A stretch of DNA of 26,865 bases from an uncultured Clostridia bacterium (GCA_934167175.1 CAKPKF010000019.1:1-26865), one strand, 5' to 3'; shown: positions 17,031 through 25,306, numbered from the stretch's first letter. Made by a program: numbers and translations. Notes: generated by a model from the sequence alone, not told the origin.

Positions 17031-17579
17031 TTATTTATTGCATAACTCTAATACTTTTTTCATTGTGTTAGCTGTTCTTATTGTTATTTTATCTTTAATG
17101 ATTGTATTTGCTGTTTTACTCCACCAATTTGTTTTTCTATATTCTTTCAAGTTATATGACCAAAAAATAATATTATTATATTCTTTAATTTTTTCAATTT
17201 TTTCTTTTGGTTCTCCTATTTCATTGTATATTTCGATATATTTTGCTGGTGGAACTATAAAAATTATATTATCATATATTTCTTTATTATCTGTTCCCCA
17301 CCATTCTGGAGTATTGTCCAATATATCTTTAAGTTCTAATGAGGTTATAACATAAACAGGTATTTCTAATTTAAATTTATTCTTTATCATTAAATAGATA
17401 TCATTTGTTATAGTTTTTTTATCATCTATCTTGCTTTTTAAAATTACATTACCACTATTTAAATAAGTTATTACATTGCTATACCCTAGTTTTTCTAATT
17501 CTATTTTCAATTCACTCATTGATATTTTGTTTTTTCCACTTATATTTATTCCTCTTAATAATACTATGTATTTATCCAA
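17031..17579 (-). CDS. DUF1697 family protein
   Basis: 182 residues, normal length. The N-terminus KYIVLLRGINISGKNKISMSELKIELEKLGYSNVITYLNSGNVIL is the hallmark of DUF1697. The C-terminal half keeps the FWSYNLKEYRKTNWWSK region. The start is a TTG at 17579 with GGAGATG 9 bases before it. Cytoplasmic; the family has a known fold but no assigned reaction. It lies about 30 bases downstream of the ABC permease gene, so it could be read through from that operon. Confidence 0.88.
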   Translation of the reverse strand: MDKYIVLLRGINISGKNKISMSELKIELEKLGYSNVITYLNSGNVILKSKIDDKKTITNDIYLMIKNKFKLEIPVYVITSLELKDILDNTPEWWGTDNKEIYDNIIFIVPPAKYIEIYNEIGEPKEKIEKIKEYNNIIFWSYNLKEYRKTNWWSKTANTIIKDKITIRTANTMKKVLELCNK

Positions 17580-17609
17580 GATTTTTCATCTCCATTTTAA
17601 ATTTTTTAT

Positions 17610-18245
17610 TTAAAATTCTTTTTTTTGATATATTTTACTTGAAATAAAATAAGATATACCTATAAGCATTATAGTTGACAGTAAAATAAGGATGCACATC
17701 ATACTGTCTGATAAATTAATGTTGTTTATTATATATGTAACATCTATGATTTTAGACAAAGCATAACCAACTATACCAATTCCCATTATAAATGCAAAAA
17801 CAATTATTCTACCATTCACTGCTCCAAATTTAATCATAAGTGGATATAATAAGTCAACCACTAATAATGTTCCAAAAATAGTTCCTAAAGCTGTTGATAT
17901 AAGTTCTTCCATGTTTATATCATTATTTCCTAATTTTCTAATAACTAAAGTTGCTATAAAAGATATTAAAGAAAGTATTATTATTAAGATAACTGATGAA
18001 ATATACTTTGATTTTACTACGTTTTTTCTACCATTTGGAAAAGATATAACATAGGCATTACAATTATTAAATTCATCATAACTAAATGTTGCTAAAAACA
18101 TCATAATTCCAATCATAGGTAATATGAATATTGAATTTTGTCCATTTCCTTGTATTCCAAAAAAAATCAAAGCAATTATTACTGCTAAATAAACTTTTAG
18201 ATTTGATTTCAAAACCAATAAATCCTTTTTTATTAAACCTATCAT
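17610..18245 (-). CDS. ABC-2 type transporter permease
   Basis: 211 residues with six hydrophobic segments (about 15-33, 38-56, 80-103, 120-145, 150-170, 180-202). The start MIGLIKKDLLVLKSNLKVYL and the NAYVISFPNGRKNVVKSKY loop are typical of the ABC2 permeases that pair with YtrB-like ATPases. Its ATG overlaps the ATPase stop (TAATG), so the two are translationally coupled. The substrate is unknown; such GntR-linked systems often respond to cell-wall stress. Confidence 0.88.
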   Translation of the reverse strand: MIGLIKKDLLVLKSNLKVYLAVIIALIFFGIQGNGQNSIFILPMIGIMMFLATFSYDEFNNCNAYVISFPNGRKNVVKSKYISSVILIIILSLISFIATLVIRKLGNNDINMEELISTALGTIFGTLLVVDLLYPLMIKFGAVNGRIIVFAFIMGIGIVGYALSKIIDVTYIINNINLSDSMMCILILLSTIMLIGISYFISSKIYQKKEF

Positions 18246-19105
18246 TATTTTTCCCCCTTTATTATTAATAACATTAGATTTTCTAGTGTTATATTATCTA
18301 AAACACATTCTTTATATTTATTTTTCATCTTTTCTTTTTGTTTTACTAATATTTCGTAATTATATTTATTTTTTCTATATCTAATAATATCCGCTTTTTC
18401 AATTTTTTCAAAATAATCAATATCGCATTTTAACATTGCATAATCATCCATAATACTGTCTCTTGGTTCATCTAATACTTTTTTGCCTTTATCTAAAAAT
18501 ATAATTTTGTCTGCAATATGCTCTAAATCTGTTGTAATATGAGTTGATAATAAAATAGTATGTTCTTCATCTTGTATGAATTTTAAAAATAGGTCTAATA
18601 TTTCGCTTCTTACTACTGGATCTAAACCACTTGTTGGTTCATCAAGAATCAATAGTTTTGAATGGTGTGACATAGCAGTTGCAATTTCTAATTTTTTTCT
18701 CATACCTTTTGATAGCATTTTTAATGGTTTATTTTTTTCTAATTTAAATTCATCTAAATATTGGTAAAATAATTTACTATCCCAATTTTTAAATATTCCT
18801 GACATTGTATAGTTTATATCATTTGCATTTAATACTTCTGGAAAAAACATATTGTCTAGCACTACACCAATGTCTTCTTTTATTATGTTTTCGTTTTTTT
18901 TGTACTCTTTATCAAATATTTTTATAGAACCACTGTCTGGCATTATTATTCCAAGTAAAGATTTTATAAATGTTGTTTTCCCTGCACCATTTTCTCCAAT
19001 TAATCCTACTATTGTTCCTTCAAGGATTTCTATATCAACTTCTCCAAGTTGAAATCCATTTTTATATTTTTTTATCAATCTTTTTACTTCAATAGCATTT
19101 TTCAT
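18245..19105 (-). CDS. ABC transporter ATP-binding protein
   Basis: 286 residues. Walker A is GENGAGKTT (about residue 38), the signature is LSKGMRKKLEIA (about 133), Walker B is LLILDEP (about 153), and the H-loop is LLSTHI. A ~70-residue C-terminal extension follows the nucleotide-binding domain, as in bacitracin/YtrB-like exporters. It overlaps the upstream GntR gene by TAATG and the downstream permease in the same way, so all three form one operon. It powers the permease at the inner face of the membrane. Confidence 0.93.
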   Translation of the reverse strand: MKNAIEVKRLIKKYKNGFQLGEVDIEILEGTIVGLIGENGAGKTTFIKSLLGIIMPDSGSIKIFDKEYKKNENIIKEDIGVVLDNMFFPEVLNANDINYTMSGIFKNWDSKLFYQYLDEFKLEKNKPLKMLSKGMRKKLEIATAMSHHSKLLILDEPTSGLDPVVRSEILDLFLKFIQDEEHTILLSTHITTDLEHIADKIIFLDKGKKVLDEPRDSIMDDYAMLKCDIDYFEKIEKADIIRYRKNKYNYEILVKQKEKMKNKYKECVLDNITLENLMLLIIKGEK

Positions 19106-19482
19106 TATTCTTCACTCCCATACATATAATCAAATACTTCTAGTATTTCTTTTTTATCAATATTGTAACTATTAGATATCTCTACAATTTTAGCAATGTA
19201 GGCTTCAATTTCTTTTTGTTTCTGCTCTTTTGCTAGTTCCGAATTTTTTGGGGCTACAAAACTTCCTTTACCTTGCTTTGTAATAATATATCCATCTTTT
19301 TCTAATTCATCATAAGCTTTTTTTACTGTCATAACGCTTATTCTTAAATCTTGTGCTAATGCTCTTATAGATGGTAATAACTCATTTTCTGATAATTCTC
19401 CAGAAACAATTTGACTTATTATTGCATTTTTTATTTGTTCAAATATTGGAGTGTATGTATTGTTGCTTATTATTATTTTCAT
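19105..19482 (-). CDS. GntR-family transcriptional regulator, YtrA type
   Basis: 125 residues from the ATG at 19482 (GGGAG upstream). The longer open frame upstream reads through the promoter and is not real coding. The winged helix is clear: IFEQIKNAIISQIVSGELSENELLPSIRALAQDLRISVMTVKKAYDELEKDGYIITKQGKGSFVA (about 10-75). The short C-terminal helical tail, with no large effector domain, is typical of the YtrA subfamily. It probably represses its own operon with the ABC genes by binding the repeats in its promoter. Confidence 0.92.
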   Translation of the reverse strand: MKIIISNNTYTPIFEQIKNAIISQIVSGELSENELLPSIRALAQDLRISVMTVKKAYDELEKDGYIITKQGKGSFVAPKNSELAKEQKQKEIEAYIAKIVEISNSYNIDKKEILEVFDYMYGSEE

Positions 19483-19512
19483 ATTTTTACATCTCCCAAC
19501 TGTTTCTTTTAC

Positions 19513-19548
19513 GTGTAACAGTGTATAACAGTATATAACAGTTGTCAA
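19513..19548 (-). promoter_or_regulatory. Promoter and operator of the GntR-ABC operon
   Basis: -35 TTGACA (plus 19543-19548), 17-base spacer, -10 TACACT (19520-19525). The spacer and -10 are made of three direct repeats on the minus strand, ACTGTTATAT, ACTGTTATAC and ACTGTTACAC, spaced by exactly 10 bases. Bound regulator would block polymerase. Confidence 0.8.
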
Positions 19549-19623
19549 TATTAAAATTAACTTTTTATCATAAAAAATAGATTGATTACTATTTTTCATC
19601 AATCTATATCTAATATTATACTT

Positions 19624-20190
19624 TTAGAAAGATAATATATTTAAATGTTCTAACAATATTTTTATTCCCAATAACACTAATATAACTCCTCCCATAAGTT
19701 CTGCTTTACTTTGATATTTATCTCCAAATCTGTTTCCTATCTTTACTCCTAAAATTGAAATAATAAATGTAATAATTCCAATACTAGATATTGCTAACAT
19801 TAAATTAACATCAAAAAATGCAAATGTTATTCCTACTGCTAAAGCATCAATACTTGTTGCTACTGCAAGAACTACCATTGTTTTTAAATCAACTTTATCA
19901 TTTTCCTTATCATCTTCTCTGTCAAAAGATTCTTTAATCATTTTTCCACCAATTAATGATAATAATATAAATGCTATCCAATGATCAAATGTTGTTACCA
20001 AACTTTCAAATGTAACTCCTAAAAAGTAACCAATCAAAGGCATTAAAGCTTGAAATACCCCAAAGTATAAAGCAATAATAACTGCATTTTTCCAATTCAT
20101 TTTTTTCATTGAAAGTCCCTTACAAATTGAAACTGCAAAAGCATCCATCGCTAAACCTACTCCTAATAACAAAATTTCTAATACTCCCAT
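19624..20190 (-). CDS. mntP: Manganese efflux pump MntP
   Basis: Exports Mn2+ across the cytoplasmic membrane. 188 residues, six helices, built of two repeats each carrying the family Asp motif: GLAMDAFAVSICKGL (about 16) and ATSIDALAVGITFAF (about 115). The middle loop is acidic and Lys-rich. I start at ATG 20190 because GGAGG (20196-20200) lies 5 bases before it; the ATG at 20202 overlaps that site. A hairpin with a T-run lies in the leader (see separate entry). Confidence 0.93.
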   Translation of the reverse strand: MGVLEILLLGVGLAMDAFAVSICKGLSMKKMNWKNAVIIALYFGVFQALMPLIGYFLGVTFESLVTTFDHWIAFILLSLIGGKMIKESFDREDDKENDKVDLKTMVVLAVATSIDALAVGITFAFFDVNLMLAISSIGIITFIISILGVKIGNRFGDKYQSKAELMGGVILVLLGIKILLEHLNILSF

Positions 20191-20222
20191 AAAAACCTCC
20201 ATATTTTACTAATATTACATAC

Positions 20223-20267
20223 AAAAAGAGACTATGCCTGCAATTTGTATTTTTGCAAACAAGTCTC
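20223..20267 (-). terminator. Terminator-like hairpin in the mntP leader
   Basis: On the minus strand GAGACT.GTTTGC pairs with GCAGGC..AGTCTC (with G-U pairs), followed by TTTTT, about 30 bases before mntP. An extended -10 (TGATATAAT, TATAAT at 20294-20299) lies just upstream, so the hairpin may act as an attenuator rather than end the previous gene. The stretch 20203-20480 holds nothing else I can name. I do not see the yybP-ykoY core expected for a Mn riboswitch. Confidence 0.55.
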
Positions 20268-20480
20268 ATTATTTAAAATAAAGCCAGATATTTATTATAT
20301 CAGTATGTTGACTTTATTACATATTCAAAATATGCTAACTACTCCCTTATTTTTTGACTATTATACATTAATTTATATATTTTTTCAAGTAGTTTTTTGT
20401 AATTTTGTCAAATATATTTAATAAACACGAATAAATATATTGACTATTTTTTTCAATTTTATTGAATATTAAATCTTTCG

Positions 20481-20918
20481 TTAACTTTTAGCATTCTTAT
20501 ATGATAGCATAATGTGACTTGGTGCAAAAATAATTGATGCTAAAATTAATAAAATTGATCGTATCATTATTCCACTAAATAAAAATATAATTGATGGGAT
20601 AATAGATAATGATAGTGCTCTAAAAACTGTACTTTTCTTAAAACAAACACGCCATATCAAACAATATAATGCTACTAAAACTATGTTTCCGATAATATAT
20701 GCAGTAAATCCTTCATCCCTCCACCATCCCAAACAAGTTTTAGGAATATTTATAACCATAAATCCAAAACAACTAAATCTTCCTATTTGTTCCATCATTT
20801 CCACAAATTTATTATTCCATTTATTTTCGAACCCATCTTTGCACTTGATTGCAAAAATTATGTTAGGAATCATTATTACTGCAACAAAAACAAATCCAAA
20901 TATATTAAACACTTCCAT
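20481..20918 (-). CDS. Integral membrane protein of unknown function
   Basis: 145 residues from ATG 20918, which follows AAGGAG by 10 bases (a GTG lies 6 bases further upstream). Four hydrophobic segments lie at about 3-22, 48-60, 72-90 and 100-135. A conserved-looking loop MMEQIGRFSCFGFMVINIP is followed by CLGWWRDEGF, with aromatic and Cys residues between helices 2 and 3. I do not recognise the family. It is a lone gene: an inverted-repeat terminator lies upstream of it and a ~290-base gap downstream. Confidence 0.7.
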   Translation of the reverse strand: MEVFNIFGFVFVAVIMIPNIIFAIKCKDGFENKWNNKFVEMMEQIGRFSCFGFMVINIPKTCLGWWRDEGFTAYIIGNIVLVALYCLIWRVCFKKSTVFRALSLSIIPSIIFLFSGIMIRSILLILASIIFAPSHIMLSYKNAKS

Positions 20919-20972
20919 ATTCACTATTCTCCTTAAATTTTATTTAACACTTTTTGTTTTTATAGATTATCA

Positions 20973-21005
20973 CAAAAGCAGATAATTATAAAATAATTAT
21001 CTGCT
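20973..21005 (-). terminator. Perfect inverted-repeat terminator after the tiny orphan ORF
   Basis: 13-bp perfect arms AGCAGATAATTAT / ATAATTATCTGCT with a 3-base loop. On the minus strand TTTTG follows. It ends the short unit starting at the promoter near 21150-21180. Confidence 0.75.
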
Positions 21006-21018
21006 CTAAAAATATAAA

Positions 21019-21123
21019 CTATTTCAAACTATAAGTCCATTTTTGAATCTCTGAATTTGATAGATTTGAAGTAAAACGCTGTCCATCTTCCAAATTTCCT
21101 AAGTTTCCTAAATCTTTTCTCAT
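21019..21123 (-). CDS. Possible 34-residue protein or gene remnant
   Basis: A short frame MRKDLGNLGNLEDGQRFTSN...YSLK, placed between a recognisable promoter (21148-21178) and a strong terminator (20973-21005). Its ribosome binding site is weak (AGAGAAA). An in-frame ATG 21 bases further upstream (21144) would lie at the expected transcription start. It is hydrophilic, with no membrane segment. It could be a real small protein, a truncated remnant of a regulator, or a non-coding RNA. It contains no CGG. Confidence 0.4.
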   Translation of the reverse strand: MRKDLGNLGNLEDGQRFTSNLSNSEIQKWTYSLK

Positions 21124-21147
21124 AAAAAATTTCTCTTTTTTCATTTT

Positions 21148-21182
21148 ATTATATCTTTAGGTAGTAACTATCGGTCAATAGT
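21148..21182 (-). promoter_or_regulatory. Promoter with a palindromic operator-like site
   Basis: -35 TTGACC (21173-21178) and -10 TATAAT (21148-21153) with a long 19-base spacer. The 16-mer ACTATTGACCGATAGT (21167-21182) is an inverted repeat (ACTAT...ATAGT) covering the -35, of the kind bound by TetR-family repressors. No TetR gene is in the window. Confidence 0.5.
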
Positions 21183-21255
21183 TTTTTGAATTTTTTTTAA
21201 CAAATTACAGTTTAAAACGAAAATAACTTGTTCATCGTAATAATTAAATATTTTT

Positions 21256-23463
21256 TTATTTAACAATTTTCCTTAATCTTAAAGTATTTAAAATAACAGT
21301 TAAGCTACTTAATACCATAGCAAGACTTGCTATCATTGGATTTATAGAAATACCAAATGGTTTTAACATTCCAATTGCTACTGGTATCATTAAACAATTA
21401 TAGAAAAATGCCCAAAATAAATTTTGTTTAATCTTTTTTATAGTCTTTTTACTTATATTTATTAAATTTACAATACTAAACAAATTGTTTTTGGTTAATA
21501 TAACATTCGAAGAATCCATTGCTATGTCTGTTCCACTATTTACACTTACACCTACATCTGAATTGGCAAGAGCTGGACTATCATTTATTCCATCTCCGCA
21601 CATCATTACAAATCTATCTTTTTGTTTTAACTCTTTAATGATATTTGCTTTTTCTTTTGGTAGTACATTTGATATTACTTTTGTTATTCCTAGTTCCTTT
21701 GCTATTTTTTCTGCTGTTTCTTTATTATCTCCTGTTAGCATAATTGTTTTAATTTTCATATTTGATAATTTCTTTATTGTTTCTTTTGCCTCTTCTCGTA
21801 TAACATCATTTAATCCAATTAGAGCAATAATTTTCTCATTTTGTACTACATATACAATACTATTTCCTTTTTGGGCTAAAGCATTTTCATCTTGTTTATA
21901 TTCATTTTCTATTTTATAACTTTCAACAATTTTAGAATTTCCAATAATAAATTTTTCTTCATTTATTATTCCATTTATTCCGAATCCTGCAACATTTCCA
22001 AATTCTTTTACTTCTAACATTGAAATTCCATTATCTTGTAAATACTCTGTAAATGCCTTGCCTATTGGATGTGTAGATTTGCTCTCTATACTTCCAACAA
22101 TTTGCAATAAATCATTGTTTTCAATATTACTATAATTTTTAATTTCTGATATTTTTAATTTGCCATATGTTAGTGTTCCTGTTTTGTCAAATACAATTGT
22201 ATCCGTTTTTTGTGCATTTTCAAGTATCTCACTTTTCTTTATTAGTATTCCATTTGTAGCACATATTCCCTCACTTACAATTATAGCAAGAGGAGTTGCT
22301 AAGCCCAAACTGCAAGGACAGGCAACAACTAATATTGTTACAAATGTTGTTAATGCTATTTCTATTCCTTGTCCTAGTAATAAATAAATTATAAAAGTTA
22401 TTATTGCAATAATTATTACTGCTGGTACAAAATATCCTGATACTTTATCTGCAATTTTTGCTATTGGAGCTTTTGTGTTTGATGCCTCTATTACTAATCT
22501 AACAATTTCTGATACAGTCGACTCTTTTCCAATTTTTTCTGCTTTATATTCTATATATCCATCATAATTTAAGCTTCCTGCTATTACTTTATTTCCCTTT
22601 TCCTTTGTTATTGGTTTACTTTCCCCTGTAATAAATGATTCATCTAAATGAGCTTTTCCTTCTAATATTTCTCCATCTACTGCAATTTTTTCTCCAGGTT
22701 TGCTAATTACAATATCGTCTTTATGAATTTCATCTAGAGTAACTTCTATTTCTTTTCCATTTTTCTTTATAATTGCTTTGTTTGGTGTAATTTTAACTAA
22801 TTTTTGTATTGCTTCTTTTGTTTTATCTTTGCTAAGCTCATCTATATATCTCCCAAGTTTTACAAAATAAATAATAATTGCTGCTGATTCAAAATATAGA
22901 TTCATAACTTGATGGTGATTTCCACAGAAAAATAAATACATATTATATAAACTATATAATATACTTGTAATAACACCCATTCCTACTAGTGTATCCATAT
23001 TAGGTGTTTTATGAATTAAATTTTTATATCCATTTTTTATAATATCAAATCCATAAAAAATAAAACATACTGTTAATATAAGCAAACTTATCATATAATT
23101 AGTTGCATTTGTATGTGGATCTAAAAATGAAATTGTAGGCAAATTTATCATATGCCCCATAGAAATATACATCAAAATTATTGCTAAAATTGTAAAAATA
23201 ATAAATTTCATCTTTTCTTTTTTATTTTTACTTTCAATTTTTATTTCTTTAAATTCACCTAAGCTTTTAAATCCCGCTTGTTTTACAAACTCTTCTATTT
23301 TTTCTTGATTTAGTATATTGTTATCATATTCAATACTAGCATTTGCCATTACTAAATTAACTGAAGCATTATATATTCCATTTTGTTTATTTAAGTATTT
23401 TTCTAATCCATTAGAACAAGCAGAACAAGTCATTCCATCAATAGATAAGATTATCTTTTTCAT
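21256..23463 (-). CDS. copA: Copper-exporting P1B-type ATPase
   Basis: Pumps Cu+ out of the cell using ATP. 735 residues: an N-terminal metal-binding domain with MTCSACSN (about 10-17), eight membrane helices, the A-domain TGES (about 275), the ion-path motif ACPCSLGLATP (about 380), the phosphorylation site DKTGTLT (about 427), HP in STHPIGKA (about 460), and the hinge GDGINDSPALANSDVGV (about 625). The CPC motif and a single CxxC domain point to Cu+ rather than Zn or Cd. It lies 4 bases downstream of copZ in the csoR operon. Confidence 0.95.
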   Translation of the reverse strand: MKKIILSIDGMTCSACSNGLEKYLNKQNGIYNASVNLVMANASIEYDNNILNQEKIEEFVKQAGFKSLGEFKEIKIESKNKKEKMKFIIFTILAIILMYISMGHMINLPTISFLDPHTNATNYMISLLILTVCFIFYGFDIIKNGYKNLIHKTPNMDTLVGMGVITSILYSLYNMYLFFCGNHHQVMNLYFESAAIIIYFVKLGRYIDELSKDKTKEAIQKLVKITPNKAIIKKNGKEIEVTLDEIHKDDIVISKPGEKIAVDGEILEGKAHLDESFITGESKPITKEKGNKVIAGSLNYDGYIEYKAEKIGKESTVSEIVRLVIEASNTKAPIAKIADKVSGYFVPAVIIIAIITFIIYLLLGQGIEIALTTFVTILVVACPCSLGLATPLAIIVSEGICATNGILIKKSEILENAQKTDTIVFDKTGTLTYGKLKISEIKNYSNIENNDLLQIVGSIESKSTHPIGKAFTEYLQDNGISMLEVKEFGNVAGFGINGIINEEKFIIGNSKIVESYKIENEYKQDENALAQKGNSIVYVVQNEKIIALIGLNDVIREEAKETIKKLSNMKIKTIMLTGDNKETAEKIAKELGITKVISNVLPKEKANIIKELKQKDRFVMMCGDGINDSPALANSDVGVSVNSGTDIAMDSSNVILTKNNLFSIVNLINISKKTIKKIKQNLFWAFFYNCLMIPVAIGMLKPFGISINPMIASLAMVLSSLTVILNTLRLRKIVK

Positions 23464-23467
23464 ATAC

Positions 23468-23680
23468 TTATCCTTCCTTTACTATCTCAAATCCTAAATC
23501 TTCTATTTTATCCTTTATAACATTTTCTAATACATCATCACTTGCAGTAACTATTACTTTTCCTGTATTATGATTTGCTGTTACTTCCTTTACTCCACTG
23601 ATACTTTTTAGAGCATTTATTACCCTATTTTCACATCCGTTACATACCATTCCTTTTACATTAATAATTGTTTCTTTCAT
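23468..23680 (-). CDS. copZ: Copper chaperone, heavy-metal-associated domain
   Basis: 70 residues with a single HMA fold (beta-alpha-beta-beta-alpha-beta). The metal site is GMVCNGCEN (CxxC at about 13-16) and the fold ends KIEDLGFEIVKEG. It carries Cu+ in the cytosol and delivers it to CopA. GAAAGGAAG precedes the ATG. It sits directly before copA, and both follow the CsoR-type regulator. Confidence 0.92.
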   Translation of the reverse strand: MKETIINVKGMVCNGCENRVINALKSISGVKEVTANHNTGKVIVTASDDVLENVIKDKIEDLGFEIVKEG

Positions 23681-23703
23681 CTTTAAAACTTCCTTTCATT
23701 TTT

Positions 23704-24120
23704 TTATTTTTCTAATAAATTTTCAAATTTATCGCTAAATTCTTTATTATGCTTTTTTAAATTAATTGGTTTTAATTCTTTATTAGTAAAACAATGTTTT
23801 GTTTCTCCAGTAAGAACTATTTTGTTGTTTTTCTTATCTTTAATATTATATCCAACAGTCATTCGCACTCCAGAATATTCTTTTACAAATAGTGTTATTA
23901 TTATAGTATCACCAAATGTTACATGGTATTTATAATTGCAATTTACACCTAATACAGGAATTGTTATTTCATTTTCTTCTAAAATAGAAAATGGCATTCC
24001 AATATAATCTAACCATGAACATCTTGCTTCTTCCATATATCTAATATAATTCGAATGATGAACTACTCCCATTTTATCTGTTTCATAATAATTAATTCTT
24101 CTTTCATAAGTAAATTCCAT
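23704..24120 (-). CDS. 4-hydroxybenzoyl-CoA thioesterase-like (hotdog fold) protein
   Basis: 138 residues. It begins FTYERRINYYETDKMGVVHHSNYIRYMEEARCSWLD, which is the YbgC/4HBT signature with the catalytic Asp (YETD) and HHSNY. It likely hydrolyses an acyl-CoA or acyl-ACP thioester; the substrate is unknown. It is placed between csoR and copZ with gaps of only 12 and 23 bases, so it should be transcribed with the copper genes, which is unexpected for this family. Confidence 0.88.
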   Translation of the reverse strand: MEFTYERRINYYETDKMGVVHHSNYIRYMEEARCSWLDYIGMPFSILEENEITIPVLGVNCNYKYHVTFGDTIIITLFVKEYSGVRMTVGYNIKDKKNNKIVLTGETKHCFTNKELKPINLKKHNKEFSDKFENLLEK

Positions 24121-24132
24121 TTTTTCTTTCTC

Positions 24133-24429
24133 CTATTTATTAAATCTTTTAAATAATCCTATTATTTCATCTATAGTTTCAATTTTTCCATTTTCTAAAT
24201 CTCTTGCAATACAACTATACAAATGATTTTCTAAAACATGATTTGATAAACTTTTTACTGAATGTTCAATAGCGGATAATTGCACTAAAACATCATTACA
24301 ATAAGTATCTTCATTAATCATTTTCTTTATACCTCTTATTTGTCCTTCTATTCTACTTAATCTATTGTTTATAAGTTTCTTTTCTTTTTCTGTTCTATGT
24401 GTTTTTTTATTACAACATACATTATTCAT
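24133..24429 (-). CDS. csoR: CsoR-type copper-sensing repressor (DUF156)
   Basis: 98 residues from ATG 24429, after GGTGGTGG. The open frame upstream of this ATG runs through the promoter and is not used. The helical fold has the family RLSRIEGQIRGIKKMI helix, a Cys in YCNDVLVQLSAIE (first ligand) and HLYSC (His and Cys, spaced HxxxC) as in CsoR of Bacillus and Mycobacterium. Copper binding releases it from DNA. Its operator lies in its own promoter and it heads the operon with the thioesterase, copZ and copA. Confidence 0.92.
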   Translation of the reverse strand: MNNVCCNKKTHRTEKEKKLINNRLSRIEGQIRGIKKMINEDTYCNDVLVQLSAIEHSVKSLSNHVLENHLYSCIARDLENGKIETIDEIIGLFKRFNK

Positions 24430-24453
24430 ATTTTTACCACCACCTGTTGCTTT

Positions 24454-24482
24454 ATTATATACCCTATTGGGTATATTGTAAA
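24454..24482 (-). promoter_or_regulatory. csoR promoter with embedded CsoR operator
   Basis: -35 TTTACA (24477-24482), 17-base spacer, -10 TATAAT (24454-24459). The spacer contains the palindrome TACCC-AATA-GGGTA (24460-24473), the known CsoR-type box. A further GGGTA half-site lies near 24486-24491. Confidence 0.88.
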
Positions 24483-24662
24483 TAAGGGGGTATAATGCAA
24501 TAAATTCGTATTTTTCAAGTAAAATCAATACCTGTTTAAAAAATTTATAGAAACTTATTATAAATAAATGGATAATCTTAACTATTCTATTACAGCTACT
24601 AATTAGATTTTTAAAACAATTTTAGATCCCATAGTCTTATTTGAAAACATTATCCAAAAATA

Positions 24663-24693
24663 AAAAATAGCAGCTAAAAGCTGCTATTTTTTT
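24663..24693 (-). terminator. Bidirectional intrinsic terminator
   Basis: Perfect 12-bp stem AAAAATAGCAGC / GCTGCTATTTTT with a 5-base loop, and T/A runs on both sides. It lies 38 bases past the stop of the Ham1-like gene. I see no other feature in 24529-24730. Confidence 0.85.
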
Positions 24694-24730
24694 ATAATAT
24701 ATATTATTTACATATATAATTTTTTAATTC

Positions 24731-25306
24731 CTAAGAATTTTTTTCATACCACTTTGCAAACTCTTGCATTGCTTGAACAGAACCATCTACTTTTTTTCTG
24801 TTTTCTCTTTCTTCTGAATTCATTTCAGCAAGAGTTTTATCAAATCCTTTTGGTTGAAATATATACCATAAATCAGACCATTTTTCCTCACAAACTACTC
24901 CTTTTCTGTGCAATGCCAAATTACCTAAATGTTGTCCAAAAAAGTAGTGTATTTTTTCTCCATCGTGATATGCTAAACATTCATTAAACTCACAATTTCT
25001 TTTTTCTTTACCTTCCATTAACTTTAATATTCCATCAATTCCAATAGTTTCTAATGAAAAATTTACAAATGCTTTTGGAAATCCATTTAATTCTTCTATT
25101 CTAAAATCTGTATCTAATGCAATACATGGTCTCTTAACAATTTCATATGCTTGCTTTACTTTAGCTGTTGCAATTTCTTTTATATCGTCACTTCTTGGTT
25201 CATCTAACTCATAATTATAAGTGGTAAATTTTAAATTTTTAAAGTGTTTTTCTGCTGATTTTATTTTTCCTTCGTTATGTGTTACAAAAACAATTTCATT
25301 TTCCAT
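24731..25306 (-). CDS. Ham1/RdgB-like nucleotide pyrophosphatase family protein
   Basis: 191 residues. The N-terminal FVTHNEGKIKSAEKHF is the substrate loop of the XTP/dITP pyrophosphatase (Ham1/RdgB) family. The middle has ALDTDFRIEELNGFPKAFVNF in place of the usual DDSGLxVxALxGxPG, keeping the Asp and the fold. FQPKGFDKTLAEMNSEERENRKKVDGS matches the PxGxxxTxAEMxxxxKNxxSHR end. The changes at SG and SHR make the exact substrate uncertain, so this may be a divergent subfamily. Cytoplasmic. It lies 27 bases downstream of the membrane-flavodoxin gene. Confidence 0.82.
   Translation of the reverse strand: MENEIVFVTHNEGKIKSAEKHFKNLKFTTYNYELDEPRSDDIKEIATAKVKQAYEIVKRPCIALDTDFRIEELNGFPKAFVNFSLETIGIDGILKLMEGKEKRNCEFNECLAYHDGEKIHYFFGQHLGNLALHRKGVVCEEKWSDLWYIFQPKGFDKTLAEMNSEERENRKKVDGSVQAMQEFAKWYEKNS

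Noticed and set aside
19483..19602. N-terminal extension of the GntR protein and of CsoR (24430-24528)
   Set aside because: Both extensions read through clear -35/-10 promoter elements and operators; the inner ATGs have ribosome binding sites and family-typical N-termini.
20203..20480. yybP-ykoY manganese riboswitch upstream of mntP
   Set aside because: The expected core sequence is not visible on either strand; only a hairpin with a T-run can be supported.
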